From contig CAIJXV010000032.1 in the NCBI GenBank assembly GCA_903824675.1, positions 21,686 to 85,685 of the forward strand: a stretch of 64,000 nt of DNA, written 5' to 3'. Every line of letters starts with the position of its first letter. Position 1 is the stretch's first letter. Positions 10,193-19,461 of this stretch are shown here, one piece after another. The position numbers and the translations under genes were made by a program. The notes below the pieces were generated by a model. The model was given only the letters and a program-made list of their open reading frames with translations, was not told where the DNA came from and searched no databases. This stretch comes from an uncultured bacterium. Lineage in GTDB: Bacteria > Verrucomicrobiota > Kiritimatiellia > CAIKKV01 > CAIJXV01.

Positions 10193-11221
10193 ATGACACC
10201 TCATGTCAATGTCCGTGATTTTGGCGCACTCGGCGATGGCACCACCGACGATACCCTCGCCATTCGCGCCGCCATCGCCGCCCTGCCCGGCCCCGGCGGA
10301 GTCCTGTTCTTTCCGCCCGGCCGTTATCTCACCGACACCCTCCATCCTCCCAACCACATCACCCTCAGAGGGGATTCAGCCTTCGGTTACCAGGAATCCG
10401 GTGGCACCGTTATCTCCCCGATCCGCGCTTTCATTCCCCGCTTGATCGACCTCAATGGCAAACATGGGGTCCGCATGGAAGGCCTGACGTTTCATGGTCG
10501 CGATCTCGAGGGTGGCATCGTCGGCATATTCATCGCGCGCGGCACCAACCACGAACAGAATGTCATCATTGACAACTGCCGCATCGAGCATTTCTCCGGG
10601 ACCGGCGTCCAACTTAATGAATCCCACGTCTGGAATCTGCGACACAGCATTCTCTTCGCCAATGGGGGTCACGGTCTGGACGCCGGCACCGCTTTCGATG
10701 GGTGGATCCATGATTGCATGTTCGTCGCCAACGGCGGCTGGGGAGTCGTCGCCGGCAACTCCATCTCGCTCCACGGTTCACGCATCGAGCACAACCGCGA
10801 GGGCGGGCTGACCGTCAACCGCTATTATTCCCAGCACCTCCAGATTTGCGGCAACCTCTTTTGCTCCGATCACGGTCCCTCGATCGAAATGCTCGAGGGC
10901 AATGTCCGGGCCATCGCCATCACCGGCAATACCATCCGCAACGGCGGGCGAAGCGCCAACGGGAATATCGATCGCGATTGCCAGGTCCGCTTCGAAGGCG
11001 TCCGCGGCCTGACCTTCACCGGCAATGTCATTCACGTCCTCTGGTGTAATACCCCCGCCACGGGAATGATCCTGAAAAATCTTCAACATTCCGTCGTGGC
11101 CCAGAACACCCTCTACAAAGGGGCCATGCGCGAATTGATCCGCGATCTGGGAGGGCATGTCGAATCCCTGATCGGCCCCAACCCCGGTTGCCTGAAAGAC
11201 CCCAACGACCTGGACTCCTGA
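10193..11221 (+). CDS. Right-handed beta-helix protein (pectate-lyase-3-like)
   Basis: A 342-residue protein beginning VNVRDFGALGDGTTDDT, the hallmark entry to polygalacturonase and pectate-lyase-3 beta-helix enzymes, followed by about ten PbH1-type coils with NGG, GNT and HNR turns (for example FANGGHGLDAG, ITGNTIRNGG). No signal peptide is seen, so it may act in the cytoplasm or leave by another route. Family roles include pectin or glycosaminoglycan cleavage and epimerisation; the catalytic residues cannot be assigned by eye. It sits four bases after the amidohydrolase gene and ten bases before the dehydrogenase gene. Confidence 0.82.
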   Translation: MTPHVNVRDFGALGDGTTDDTLAIRAAIAALPGPGGVLFFPPGRYLTDTLHPPNHITLRGDSAFGYQESGGTVISPIRAFIPRLIDLNGKHGVRMEGLTFHGRDLEGGIVGIFIARGTNHEQNVIIDNCRIEHFSGTGVQLNESHVWNLRHSILFANGGHGLDAGTAFDGWIHDCMFVANGGWGVVAGNSISLHGSRIEHNREGGLTVNRYYSQHLQICGNLFCSDHGPSIEMLEGNVRAIAITGNTIRNGGRSANGNIDRDCQVRFEGVRGLTFTGNVIHVLWCNTPATGMILKNLQHSVVAQNTLYKGAMRELIRDLGGHVESLIGPNPGCLKDPNDLDS

Positions 11222-11231
11222 CCCATCCTTT

Positions 11232-12224
11232 ATGAAAGCATTATACCTTCTCCCCCCGCAGTCCTTTGATCTCATCTACGGACCCGATGAACGCCGGGAT
11301 ATCGCCCGAGCCGTCACCCTCCTCCATCCGGACGCCCTCGACCCCGAAACGGCCCGGACCCGATACGATCTGCTGGCCGAGGTGGAAATCATCTTTTCCG
11401 GCTGGGGCGCCCCCATCCTCGATACGGCCTTTCTTGAATCCACCCCCCGCTTGAAAGCTGTTTTCTATGGAGCCGGATCCATTCGCGGGATGGTGACCGA
11501 AGCGTTTTGGAAAAAGAACATTCCGATCACCAGCTCATGGGCGGCCAATGCCATTCCGGTAGCCGAATTCACCCTGGCTGAAATTCTTTTCTCATTGAAG
11601 CGGGGCTGGACGTATGCCGGGAAAATAAAAGAAAATCGGGCCTATCCCAGCCGCTTCGTGGTCCCTGGCGCCTACGGATCCACCGTCGGCATCATTTCGC
11701 TCGGCATGATCGGCCGGCGGGTCTGTGAATATTTGCGACCCTTTGATGTCCAGGTCGTCGCCTTTGATCCGTATGCCACGGCCGATCTGGCCCAGCAACT
11801 GGGCGCCCGCCTGGAAGACCTGAGCACGGTGTTTCGCCAGGCCGACGTCGTCTCCCTCCATACCCCCTGGATCAAGGAAACCGAGGGACTGATCACCGGC
11901 GCCCACTTCGAATCGATGAAACCGGGGAGCACCTTTATCAATACCGCCCGCGGAGCGGTCGTCCGGGAAACGGAAATGATTGAAGTGCTGGGGCGGCGTC
12001 CGGATCTCACCGCCATCCTGGACGTGACGTATCCGGAACCGCCCGCGCCCGGTTCACCCCTCTATACCCTGCCCAACGTCATCCTCACCCCCCACATCGC
12101 CGGCTCGATGGATCACGAATGCCGCCGTATGGGCCGCTACGTGGTGGATGATTTACAGCGCTTCCTCAAAGGCGAGCCCTTGAAATGGCAGGTCTCCCAG
12201 GAACTGGCCGCCCGCCTGGCTTGA
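11232..12224 (+). CDS. D-isomer-specific 2-hydroxyacid dehydrogenase
   Basis: A 330-residue NAD-dependent dehydrogenase. The Rossmann motif is VGIISLGMIGRRV near residue 155, followed by an acidic residue (AFDPYAT) that favours NAD. The catalytic Arg is in INTARGAVVRE, the Glu in YPEPPAPGS and the His in LTPHIAGSMDHE. Family members reduce 2-keto acids or oxidise 2-hydroxyacids (phosphoglycerate, glycerate, hydroxypyruvate); here the neighbours suggest a sugar-acid route. Length is normal. It ends the three-gene plus-strand group and is convergent with the beta-CASP nuclease gene only 25 bases away. Confidence 0.88.
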   Translation: MKALYLLPPQSFDLIYGPDERRDIARAVTLLHPDALDPETARTRYDLLAEVEIIFSGWGAPILDTAFLESTPRLKAVFYGAGSIRGMVTEAFWKKNIPITSSWAANAIPVAEFTLAEILFSLKRGWTYAGKIKENRAYPSRFVVPGAYGSTVGIISLGMIGRRVCEYLRPFDVQVVAFDPYATADLAQQLGARLEDLSTVFRQADVVSLHTPWIKETEGLITGAHFESMKPGSTFINTARGAVVRETEMIEVLGRRPDLTAILDVTYPEPPAPGSPLYTLPNVILTPHIAGSMDHECRRMGRYVVDDLQRFLKGEPLKWQVSQELAARLA

Positions 12225-12249
12225 TGGGTTGTGTAGCAACGCACCCAAA

Positions 12250-13650
12250 TCATTCTAACTCGACGACATCCCCATACGCGGGAACCGTCACCGGCCAACC
12301 GGTTTCCTGCCGCAAATAGGCGGCAAACGACGCGGCGGATTCCGGCTCACCATGCGTCACGAAAATTCCCCGGGGTGCCTGCGGCAAGCCGGAAATCCAT
12401 CGAAGCAACTCGCCCCGATCCGCGTGTCCCGAAAACCCATGGATCGTCTCGATGTGGGCGCGAACCGTGCATATCTGTCCATGAATCCGCACTTCCGGAG
12501 CCCCGTCCTGGATAATCCGGCCCAGGGTGCCCACGGATTGATACCCGATAAACAATACCGTGGTCGTCGGCTTTCCAATGTGATTCAAGAGATGATGCTT
12601 GATCCGACCCCCCGTGCACATGCCGGACCCGGCAATGATGATCGCCGGGTCCCGCAACTGATTCAGCGCCTTGGATTCGTCCGGCGTCCGGATGTAGTGT
12701 AATTCCGGGAAATCGAAGGGCGAGCGTCCCTCCCGGAATAACGTCTGGGCTTCTTTATCCAGTAAATCAATATGTCGCCGATAAATCCCGGTAACTTCGG
12801 TCGCCATCGGGCTGTCCAGGAAAACCTTCATCCGGGGAATGGCGCCGTTTTCAAAGAGTTCCCGCAAATGATACAGGATCTCCTGCGCCCGCTCGACGGC
12901 AAAACTCGGCATCAATAGAATCCCGCCCCGGGCGTGGGTGGCGCGAATCTCCTCTGCCAACCGTTCCGGTATGGGTTTCGTATCATCATGGAGACGATCC
13001 CCATAGGTCGATTCGATCTGGATGTAATCAGCCGATGATGCGCGATCCGGATCCTCCAGCAAGGGCCGATCCCGGCGACCGATGTCGCCCGAAAAAAGGA
13101 GCCGTCGCGGCCGGTCCCGACCCGGACAATCGATCCGGATCAGGGAGGACCCCAGAATATGCCCGGCATCGAAAAAGGTCGCTTCGATCCCCCGCCCCAC
13201 CGAAACGGGCCGGCGATAGTCCACCGTCTGGAATCGCGCGACGGTGGCTTCAACATCCGCCACCTGGTAAAGCGGTTCCTCGGGATACGGCCCCTGGCGG
13301 CCTTCGCGGGCATGCCGCTTGCGCTTGAACGCGGCATCTTCCGTCTGCAACCGGGCCGAATCCAACAACACCAGGCGGGCAATTTCCGCCGTCGGCGCCG
13401 TGCAAAAAATCCGGCCTTTGAATCCCTCTTTGACCAGGCGCGGCAGATACCCGCAATGATCGAGATGCGCATGGGTTAACAGGACGGCTTGCAACGAAGC
13501 CGGCGGCACCGGGAAGGGATCCCAGTTGCGGGCTTGCAAGGCTCGCTCCTGAACCAAGCCGCAATCGACCAGGCACTGGCAATCCGGCGCATCCAACCAA
13601 TAGCGGGAGCCGGTTACGTTACCGGCCGCACCCAAAAAATGAATTCGCAT
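12250..13650 (-). CDS. Metallo-beta-lactamase/beta-CASP RNA-processing nuclease
   Basis: A 466-residue protein. The metallo-beta-lactamase core has THAHLDHCGYLPRL (motif HxHxDH near residue 58), DAGHILGSSL and a later HGFSGHADR, which supply the zinc ligands; the beta-CASP insert lies at about 210-340 with PSFAVERAQE and SGMCTGGRI. By family these are RNA endo- or exonucleases related to CPSF73/YsiH-type proteins working in the cytoplasm. GGCGG lies upstream of the ATG. It is followed, on the same strand upstream, by prfC with a 34-base gap, so the two may share a transcript. Confidence 0.88.
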   Translation of the reverse strand: MRIHFLGAAGNVTGSRYWLDAPDCQCLVDCGLVQERALQARNWDPFPVPPASLQAVLLTHAHLDHCGYLPRLVKEGFKGRIFCTAPTAEIARLVLLDSARLQTEDAAFKRKRHAREGRQGPYPEEPLYQVADVEATVARFQTVDYRRPVSVGRGIEATFFDAGHILGSSLIRIDCPGRDRPRRLLFSGDIGRRDRPLLEDPDRASSADYIQIESTYGDRLHDDTKPIPERLAEEIRATHARGGILLMPSFAVERAQEILYHLRELFENGAIPRMKVFLDSPMATEVTGIYRRHIDLLDKEAQTLFREGRSPFDFPELHYIRTPDESKALNQLRDPAIIIAGSGMCTGGRIKHHLLNHIGKPTTTVLFIGYQSVGTLGRIIQDGAPEVRIHGQICTVRAHIETIHGFSGHADRGELLRWISGLPQAPRGIFVTHGEPESAASFAAYLRQETGWPVTVPAYGDVVELE

Positions 13651-13684
13651 GGTGTCCGCCTTTCTATTTCATCCCTTACGGCAG

Positions 13685-15307
13685 TCATCCTGGCTTGCCC
13701 GGCATCTGATCGTGGGGCGAAACCGGATGCAGAACCAGTTTCCGTCGTTTATCGGCAAAATATTCCATCGACCAGGCATCGGGGAACAGCACCACCCAAT
13801 GATCCCGGGTGTCCCGCGCCAGTTTGACGCCTTTGCCCAGATAGTCGTCGGCCAATTGCTCGATGCGGAAATCCGAGTCAAACCACCGAACCTGGGTAAA
13901 CGGCGCCGGCTCCAGCCGCGGTTCCGCGCCATATTCGTTGGCCAACCGGTACATCACCACATCGAATTGCAGTTGCCCCACCGCTCCCAATAAAACAGCC
14001 GTGGAAACGCTCTCCGTCAGGGTGAAGGATTGAATCACCCCTTCCTCCAGCAATTGATCCAAACCGGCCTTGAACTGCTTATATTTTCCAGTTCCAAAAT
14101 TCCGAATAAACGCAAAGGCTTCCGGTGAAAATCGCGGAATTTCATCATACCGGATCCCGGGATCCGTCGTCAGGGTTGCCCCGATCCGGAAGGCCCGGTG
14201 CGTCACCAACCCCACGATATCGCCCGCTTGGGCCGTCTCCAGACTCTCCCGGTCCTGCCCGAATAATTTTTGCGGATAGGACAGGCGAACTGGTTTCCCT
14301 GTCTCCGGATCGTTGACGACCATGTCCTTGACAAATTGACCGGAACAGACTCGCACGAAAGTCAGGCGGTCTCGATGCCGCGGATTCATATTCGCCTGAA
14401 CCTTGAAGACAAATCCTGAAAACCGCGGATCCTCGGGGGCGATCGACTGGTCGCCCGATTTCCGCGGCTGGGGGGGGGCCCCATGCGCAACGAAATAATC
14501 CAAGAGCAACTGCACCCCAAAATTCGTCATGCCGCTTCCGAAAAAAACCGGGGTTATCAACCCGGCCATCACCTGTTCGGAATCAAACGTCTCACCCGCC
14601 CCGACCAACATCTCCACCTCTTCCAACCAGACGCGGTAAAGAGTTTCCGGGATTTTTTCGCGCAAGGCTTCGTCGTGGATGCCGCCCACCTGCTGGGGAG
14701 CACGATGTCCGCCGTGCGCCGTCCGCTCGAATCGGTGAAGGTTTTTGCGCAACCGGTCATACACCCCCATGAATTCGTCCCCGCTGCCCAACGGCCAGGT
14801 TACCGGAAAAGCGCCAATCCTCAGGGTTTTTTCGAGCTCGTCCAACAGGGCCAGGGGTTCCCGGGCCGGCCGATCCATCTTATTGATGAAGGTGAAAATG
14901 GGAATTCCCCGCAGTCGGCAGATTTCGAACAGCTTGCGCGTGCGCTCCTCAATCCCCTTGGCCGCATCAATCACCATTACAACGCTATCCACCGCCGTCA
15001 GAACCCGATACGTGTCTTCGCTGAAATCCTTGTGGCCCGGAGTATCCAGCAGGTTGATGACGCACCCGCCATATTCGAATTGGAGCAAGGTGGAGGAAAT
15101 CGAGATCCCGCGTTCCTTCTCTAATTCCATCCAGTCCGATGTCGTCGACCGTTGGTTCTTACGGGCGCGGACCGATCCTGCCAATTGAATCGCTCCGCCA
15201 TACAACAGCAATTTCTCGGTCAGCGTCGTCTTCCCGGCGTCGGGATGCGAAATGATCGCAAAGGTCCGCCGGCGCGCAATTTCCCGCTTCAATTCAGCAT
15301 CTGTCAT
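13685..15307 (-). CDS. prfC: Peptide chain release factor 3
   Basis: A 540-residue translational GTPase that removes class I release factors from ribosomes after termination. G1 is HPDAGKTT near residue 21, G2 region has RGISISS, G3 is DTPGHKDF and G4 is NKMDR; a second beta-barrel domain and a C-terminal domain (VGQLQFDV, FDSDFR) match RF3. Length equals that of the bacterial family. Start ATG has a weak GAG-rich ribosome site. It is the first gene upstream of the beta-CASP nuclease gene on the minus strand, and is divergent from the Cache-domain gene. Confidence 0.95.
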   Translation of the reverse strand: MTDAELKREIARRRTFAIISHPDAGKTTLTEKLLLYGGAIQLAGSVRARKNQRSTTSDWMELEKERGISISSTLLQFEYGGCVINLLDTPGHKDFSEDTYRVLTAVDSVVMVIDAAKGIEERTRKLFEICRLRGIPIFTFINKMDRPAREPLALLDELEKTLRIGAFPVTWPLGSGDEFMGVYDRLRKNLHRFERTAHGGHRAPQQVGGIHDEALREKIPETLYRVWLEEVEMLVGAGETFDSEQVMAGLITPVFFGSGMTNFGVQLLLDYFVAHGAPPQPRKSGDQSIAPEDPRFSGFVFKVQANMNPRHRDRLTFVRVCSGQFVKDMVVNDPETGKPVRLSYPQKLFGQDRESLETAQAGDIVGLVTHRAFRIGATLTTDPGIRYDEIPRFSPEAFAFIRNFGTGKYKQFKAGLDQLLEEGVIQSFTLTESVSTAVLLGAVGQLQFDVVMYRLANEYGAEPRLEPAPFTQVRWFDSDFRIEQLADDYLGKGVKLARDTRDHWVVLFPDAWSMEYFADKRRKLVLHPVSPHDQMPGKPG

Positions 15308-15501
15308 AACTCAATCTCATATCCGACTTGAAAAAAAACCTGCGCCCGGAGGGTAGACCACCCCTTTTCACCTGTCAAATCCATTATTTAATTCCTGAAT
15401 GCACCGGGGGATCAAGTCCTGGAGCTTTTTCCCATTATTCCACAATTTATCCGGCACCCCCGCCTGAAAACGACTCAAAAATATCTTTGTTTTTAAAAAA
15501 C

Positions 15502-16800
15502 ATGTTCATAATATCCCCGTGGTTGATGCCAGCATCAAGCTATTCGGGAAGGAGGCCTCGCCTGCGAAATCGTCGCTATCTTCTGGGGGTGGGGTTCCTG
15601 CTCCTGATCGGGTTTGTCATGACCAGCCTGGCCGCCTATTTTGTTTCCAAAGCCGCCTTGCGCACCCACATCCGGGAAAACGAACTCCCGCTGACCAGCG
15701 ACACCCTTTATTCCGAAATCCAGCGCGATCTGCTTCGCCCCATCCTGATCTCGTCCCTGATGGCGCAGGACACCTTTGTTCACGACTGGCTTCTGGCCGG
15801 CGAACCCGATGAACTCCGCCTTCGCCGCTATCTGGACGAAATCCGTCGAACCTATGGCACGGTCACCAGTTTCCTCGTCTCGGAACGCACCCGGACCTAT
15901 TATCATGCTGATGGGATCCTGAAAAAAGTCAGCCCGGACGAACCCCGGGATGCCTGGTTTTTTCGCGTCCGCGATCTGACGACCCCTTACGAAATCAATC
16001 TCGATCCCGACCTGGCCAACCGGGATGCCCTGACCATTTTCGTCAATCACCGGATCGTCGATGATCAGGGCCGATTCCTCGGCGCCACGGGAATCGGCCT
16101 GACGATCAAATCCGTAAACGCTATGATGCTCGACTATCGCCGGCGCTATGATCGAAACGTCTACTTTGTCAACCCCAACGGCCAGCTGATCACCCGGCTC
16201 GACCAGACGACGGCCTCCACCGCTTCGCCCGTCACACCGGACGACCTCACGGCTCAGATAAAAAAACTGATCGCTTCCGGTAAATCCAGCGCCAGCTTTC
16301 AGCGAAAAGGTACCACCCTCCATCTCAACGCCCGATTCATCCCGGAACTCAACTGGTATCTGGTGGTGGAACAGGCGGAAACCAAGGCCTTGCGAAACAT
16401 TTTCAAAGCCTTGATCGCCAATCTGTTTTTTTGTATCGCGGTTACGGTGGGCGTTCTTTTCCTGTTCAATTTCATCCTGAATATTTTCCGACGCCGGCTC
16501 GACCAGGTATTCGAGGAGGAACTCGCCTTGCGCCGTATCAACCGCGACCAGGCGGAATCCATTTCCCTCCAAAATCGCGAATTATCCGAAAGCAACATCC
16601 GCCTCCAAGCGGCCCTCGCGGATGTGAAAAAATTAAGCGGTCTTTTGCCGATTTGTGCCTCGTGCAAAAAAATCAGGGATGACCGGGGCTATTGGAACCG
16701 GATCGAAGCCTATATCCAGAACCATTCCGAGGCCGAATTCAGTCATTCCATCTGTCCGGAATGTTCCCGAAAATTATACCCTGAGATCTTTCCCATCTAA
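15502..16800 (+). CDS. Membrane Cache-domain sensor ending in a CxxC...CxxC motif domain
   Basis: About 432 residues. One membrane helix near residue 30, a large periplasmic double-Cache-like sensor domain (about 55-285; WFFRVRDLTTPYEIN, FLGATGIGLTI), a second helix (NLFFCIAVTVGVLFLF), a coiled coil, and a final 55 residues with GLLPICASCKKIRDD, GYWNRIEAYI, EAEFSHSICPEC and YPE. That last unit is a known tail of many kinases and GGDEF proteins and probably binds a metal through its four cysteines. Here there is no kinase, GGDEF or methyl-accepting domain, so the tail is the only candidate output. The start is uncertain (15502 or 15526); no clear ribosome site. Confidence 0.8.
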   Translation: MFIISPWLMPASSYSGRRPRLRNRRYLLGVGFLLLIGFVMTSLAAYFVSKAALRTHIRENELPLTSDTLYSEIQRDLLRPILISSLMAQDTFVHDWLLAGEPDELRLRRYLDEIRRTYGTVTSFLVSERTRTYYHADGILKKVSPDEPRDAWFFRVRDLTTPYEINLDPDLANRDALTIFVNHRIVDDQGRFLGATGIGLTIKSVNAMMLDYRRRYDRNVYFVNPNGQLITRLDQTTASTASPVTPDDLTAQIKKLIASGKSSASFQRKGTTLHLNARFIPELNWYLVVEQAETKALRNIFKALIANLFFCIAVTVGVLFLFNFILNIFRRRLDQVFEEELALRRINRDQAESISLQNRELSESNIRLQAALADVKKLSGLLPICASCKKIRDDRGYWNRIEAYIQNHSEAEFSHSICPECSRKLYPEIFPI

Positions 16801-16840
16801 AAGTTTGCTTGAATCCGCCGCCTGCTTAACGGTACAGTTT

Positions 16841-16886
16841 GAAGGGTTGCTGGATAAACCCTTCACCCGTCCGCCTTTGGGTGGAC
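16841..16886 (+). other. Two tandem hairpins in leader of S41 peptidase gene
   Basis: Two inverted repeats follow each other: 8-bp arms GAAGGGTT/AACCCTTC at 16841-16848 and 16857-16864 (8-base loop), and 7-bp arms GTCCGCC/GGTGGAC at 16869-16875 and 16880-16886 (4-base loop, one G-T pair). They lie 13-59 bases before the start codon of the peptidase gene. No T tract follows either, so they do not look like simple terminators. Role unknown; they may be leader structure or chance. Confidence 0.4.
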
Positions 16887-16899
16887 GCGAGGTCTTTCA

Positions 16900-18261
16900 A
16901 TGTGTTGGAAATCGATGCGGCGCCCTAACCTGTGTTATCGAAGGCTCCTGTTTCTGGTGATGATCGCCACGGGCCTCGCCGGCTGCCGATCAACCCCTCC
17001 CGTTTCCGCCCCGTCCGCCCAACCCGTCGCGCTTCAAAATATCGGCTCCAACCCGCCGCCGACCGCTGTCGAGGCAGAAGATGTCGCCTACCAGCAACTC
17101 CGGCTCCTGGCCCGGGCCCTCATCCAGATCCGTAAAGACTACGTCGATCCCTCCAAAACCGAATACCCCGCCTTGATCCAGGGCGCCCTTCAGGGCATGC
17201 TCCAATCACTCGACCCTCACAGCCAGTTCCTCGATGCCGAGCTCTATGAAAATATCAAAAACGATACCTCGGGCGAATTCGGCGGGATCGGCATTGTATT
17301 GGGCTTCCAGGACGGAATTCTTTCCGTTATCGCCCCGATGGAGGGCACCCCTGCTTTCCGCGCCGGTATGCTCGCGGGTGATCGCATCGCGAGTATCAAT
17401 GGAAAGTCGACCGAAGCCCTGAATATGCGCGATGCGATCCGCCTGTTGCGAGGCCCGGAAAATACCGCCGTGTCCCTCACCGTGACGCGAAAAGACGAAA
17501 AAAATCCCCTCGAGTTCAATCTGGTCCGGGAGCAAATCAAAATTCCCAGCGTCAAGGGCACCCGACTGCTCGACCCGGGGATCGGTTATATCCGCATCAC
17601 CCAGTTCACTGAAAATACCGCGCCCGAACTGCGGGACGCCCTCGATCAACTCCGCAAACAGGATTTGCGCGCTCTGGTTCTCGATCTGCGCAATAATCCC
17701 GGGGGATTGCTGAATTCCGCGATCGAAGTCAGCCAGATCTTTCTCAAGCCTGGCCTGCCTATTGTCGTCACCCGTAGCCGTAACCCGACGAATGATCCGC
17801 CCCCCTATACCTCCGGCGGCCCCTTGCACCTGACTGAATTTCCCATGGCCATCCTGGTCAATGAAGGAAGCGCCAGCGCCTCGGAAATCGTCTCCGGCGC
17901 CCTCCAGGACCATCATCGGGCCATTTTGATCGGCACCCGGACCTACGGCAAAGCGTCGGTTCAGAGTATCTTCCCCCTCGACGAATCCAATGCCCTCCGC
18001 CTGACCACCGCTCATTACCATACACCCTCCGACCGGCCCATTCACGACATCGGAATCCCCCCCGATATCGCCGTCCCGGTCTCTCTTGGCGAATGGCAGA
18101 AAATTCTTCAAAAACGAGCCCGCCTCGAAAACCCGGAGTTATTCACCAAAGAGCCGCCCCCGGAAGATTTGGCCGGCATCGTCGATCGCCCGCTGGAGCG
18201 AGCCCTCGATATTTTGAAGGGGCTTTTGATCCTTAATTCTCGCAGCCCCACCGAGCATTAA
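16900..18261 (+). CDS. ctpA: C-terminal processing peptidase, S41 family lipoprotein
   Basis: A 453-residue serine protease. A lipoprotein signal ends in the lipobox LAGC (Cys29). A PDZ domain follows at about 130-215 (GGIGIVLGFQDGILSV, AGDRIASINGKS), then the S41 core with LRNNPGGLL, the catalytic Ser in EGSASASEI and the general base Lys in TYGKASVQ. Family members cut proteins near their C termini in the periplasm. GAGG lies eight bases before the ATG at 16900. The tsaD gene starts five bases after its stop, so they are probably co-transcribed. Confidence 0.93.
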   Translation: MCWKSMRRPNLCYRRLLFLVMIATGLAGCRSTPPVSAPSAQPVALQNIGSNPPPTAVEAEDVAYQQLRLLARALIQIRKDYVDPSKTEYPALIQGALQGMLQSLDPHSQFLDAELYENIKNDTSGEFGGIGIVLGFQDGILSVIAPMEGTPAFRAGMLAGDRIASINGKSTEALNMRDAIRLLRGPENTAVSLTVTRKDEKNPLEFNLVREQIKIPSVKGTRLLDPGIGYIRITQFTENTAPELRDALDQLRKQDLRALVLDLRNNPGGLLNSAIEVSQIFLKPGLPIVVTRSRNPTNDPPPYTSGGPLHLTEFPMAILVNEGSASASEIVSGALQDHHRAILIGTRTYGKASVQSIFPLDESNALRLTTAHYHTPSDRPIHDIGIPPDIAVPVSLGEWQKILQKRARLENPELFTKEPPPEDLAGIVDRPLERALDILKGLLILNSRSPTEH

Positions 18262-18266
18262 ATCCC

Positions 18267-19334
18267 ATGATCGTCCTCGGCATCGAAACCTCCTGCGATG
18301 AAACCTCCGCCGCCCTGGTTCGGGCGGGACGCGAAGTGCTCTCCCAGGTTATCTTTTCCCAGGTGGCCCTCCACCGCCCCTATGGCGGGGTGGTCCCGGA
18401 AATCGCCTCCCGGAATCATGTTGAAAAAATCATGCCGGTCATCTCCGAGGCCCGGGCCCAGGCCGGACTGGATTGGGACCGGATTGATCGCATCGCCGTG
18501 ACCTCCGGGCCGGGTTTAGCCAGCGCCTTGATGATCGGGGTCGCCGCCGCAAAAAGCCTCTCCCTCCGTCTCCAGCGCCCCCTGGTTGCCATCAATCACA
18601 TCGAGGCGCATCTCTATTCGGCGTTTCTCGATCCTGCCGCACCGGATCCCGCCGCCGCCTGTCCGCTGTTGGTCCTGATCGTTTCGGGAGGACACACCTG
18701 TCTGGTTCGGATGTCCAAGCCGGGCGTTTACCGTCTGATCGGTCAGACCATTGACGATGCCGCGGGCGAAGCCTTCGACAAAGGCGCCAACCTCCTGGGG
18801 CTGGGATATCCCGGCGGCCCAGCCATCGATCGCGCGGCTCAAAACGGGAATACCCAGGCCATTCGCTTCCCCCGCGGACTCACCCGACGGCCTCATCATC
18901 ACGACCCCACCCATGATCTGCTTTGTCTCAGCTTCAGCGGGCTCAAAACGTCTCTGCTCTATCATCTCAAAGACCACCCCCTGGTCCCCGGGGACTCCCG
19001 CCTCGCCGATCTGGCGGCAAGCTACCAGGAAGCCATCGTCGACTCCCTCGTCCGCCGGACCGATGATGCCCTCCGGGACGAACCTTATCTGGCCGTTGTC
19101 GGGGGCGTCTCTCTCAACCGACGCCTACGGGAACAAATGACCGCCCTCGCCGCCCGGCGAAGAGTCCGCCTCCTGATGGCGCCCCCCACCTTTTGCGCCG
19201 ACAATGCGGCCATGATCGCCGGCCTAGCCGGATCGCCCGCTTTCGCCAAACAGCCGGAACGGCTCCCCATGGATCTCGATGTGGATCCGTCCCTGGAATT
19301 GAATTTCAACCTTTCGTCAGCAACGTTGACCTGA
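18267..19334 (+). CDS. tsaD: tRNA N6-adenosine threonylcarbamoyltransferase
   Basis: A 355-residue ASKHA-fold protein that transfers the threonylcarbamoyl group to A37 of ANN-decoding tRNAs, together with TsaB/TsaE. It opens with MIVLGIETSCDETSAALV, the family signature, and has SRNHVEKI, HIEAHLYSAF (metal-binding His residues), LIVSGGHT and GEAFDKGANLLGLGYPGGP. Length is normal. It follows ctpA by five bases and ends before a strong bidirectional hairpin terminator at 19410-19442. Confidence 0.96.
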   Translation: MIVLGIETSCDETSAALVRAGREVLSQVIFSQVALHRPYGGVVPEIASRNHVEKIMPVISEARAQAGLDWDRIDRIAVTSGPGLASALMIGVAAAKSLSLRLQRPLVAINHIEAHLYSAFLDPAAPDPAAACPLLVLIVSGGHTCLVRMSKPGVYRLIGQTIDDAAGEAFDKGANLLGLGYPGGPAIDRAAQNGNTQAIRFPRGLTRRPHHHDPTHDLLCLSFSGLKTSLLYHLKDHPLVPGDSRLADLAASYQEAIVDSLVRRTDDALRDEPYLAVVGGVSLNRRLREQMTALAARRRVRLLMAPPTFCADNAAMIAGLAGSPAFAKQPERLPMDLDVDPSLELNFNLSSATLT

Positions 19335-19409
19335 CCATAAAGGCTGGCCGACATGGCCACAGATGATCCCCCGCCCCATCCCATCCGTCCATTCGGGCGG
19401 GCGACACAA

Positions 19410-19442
19410 AAAAAGGGGAGGGATATAATCCCTCCCCTTTTT
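19410..19442. terminator. Bidirectional intrinsic terminator
   Basis: A perfect 15-bp inverted repeat with an ATA loop: AAAAGGGGAGGGAT pairs with ATCCCTCCCCTTTT, so each strand has a GC-rich stem ending in a T run. It lies between tsaD (plus) and the convergent small exported protein gene (minus) and would stop both. Confidence 0.92.
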
Positions 19443-19461
19443 AGCAATACGAACTGACCTG

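Noticed and set aside
12225..12249. Terminator between the dehydrogenase and beta-CASP genes
   Set aside because: Only a five-base stem (TGGGT/ACCCA) with no T run; too weak to call.
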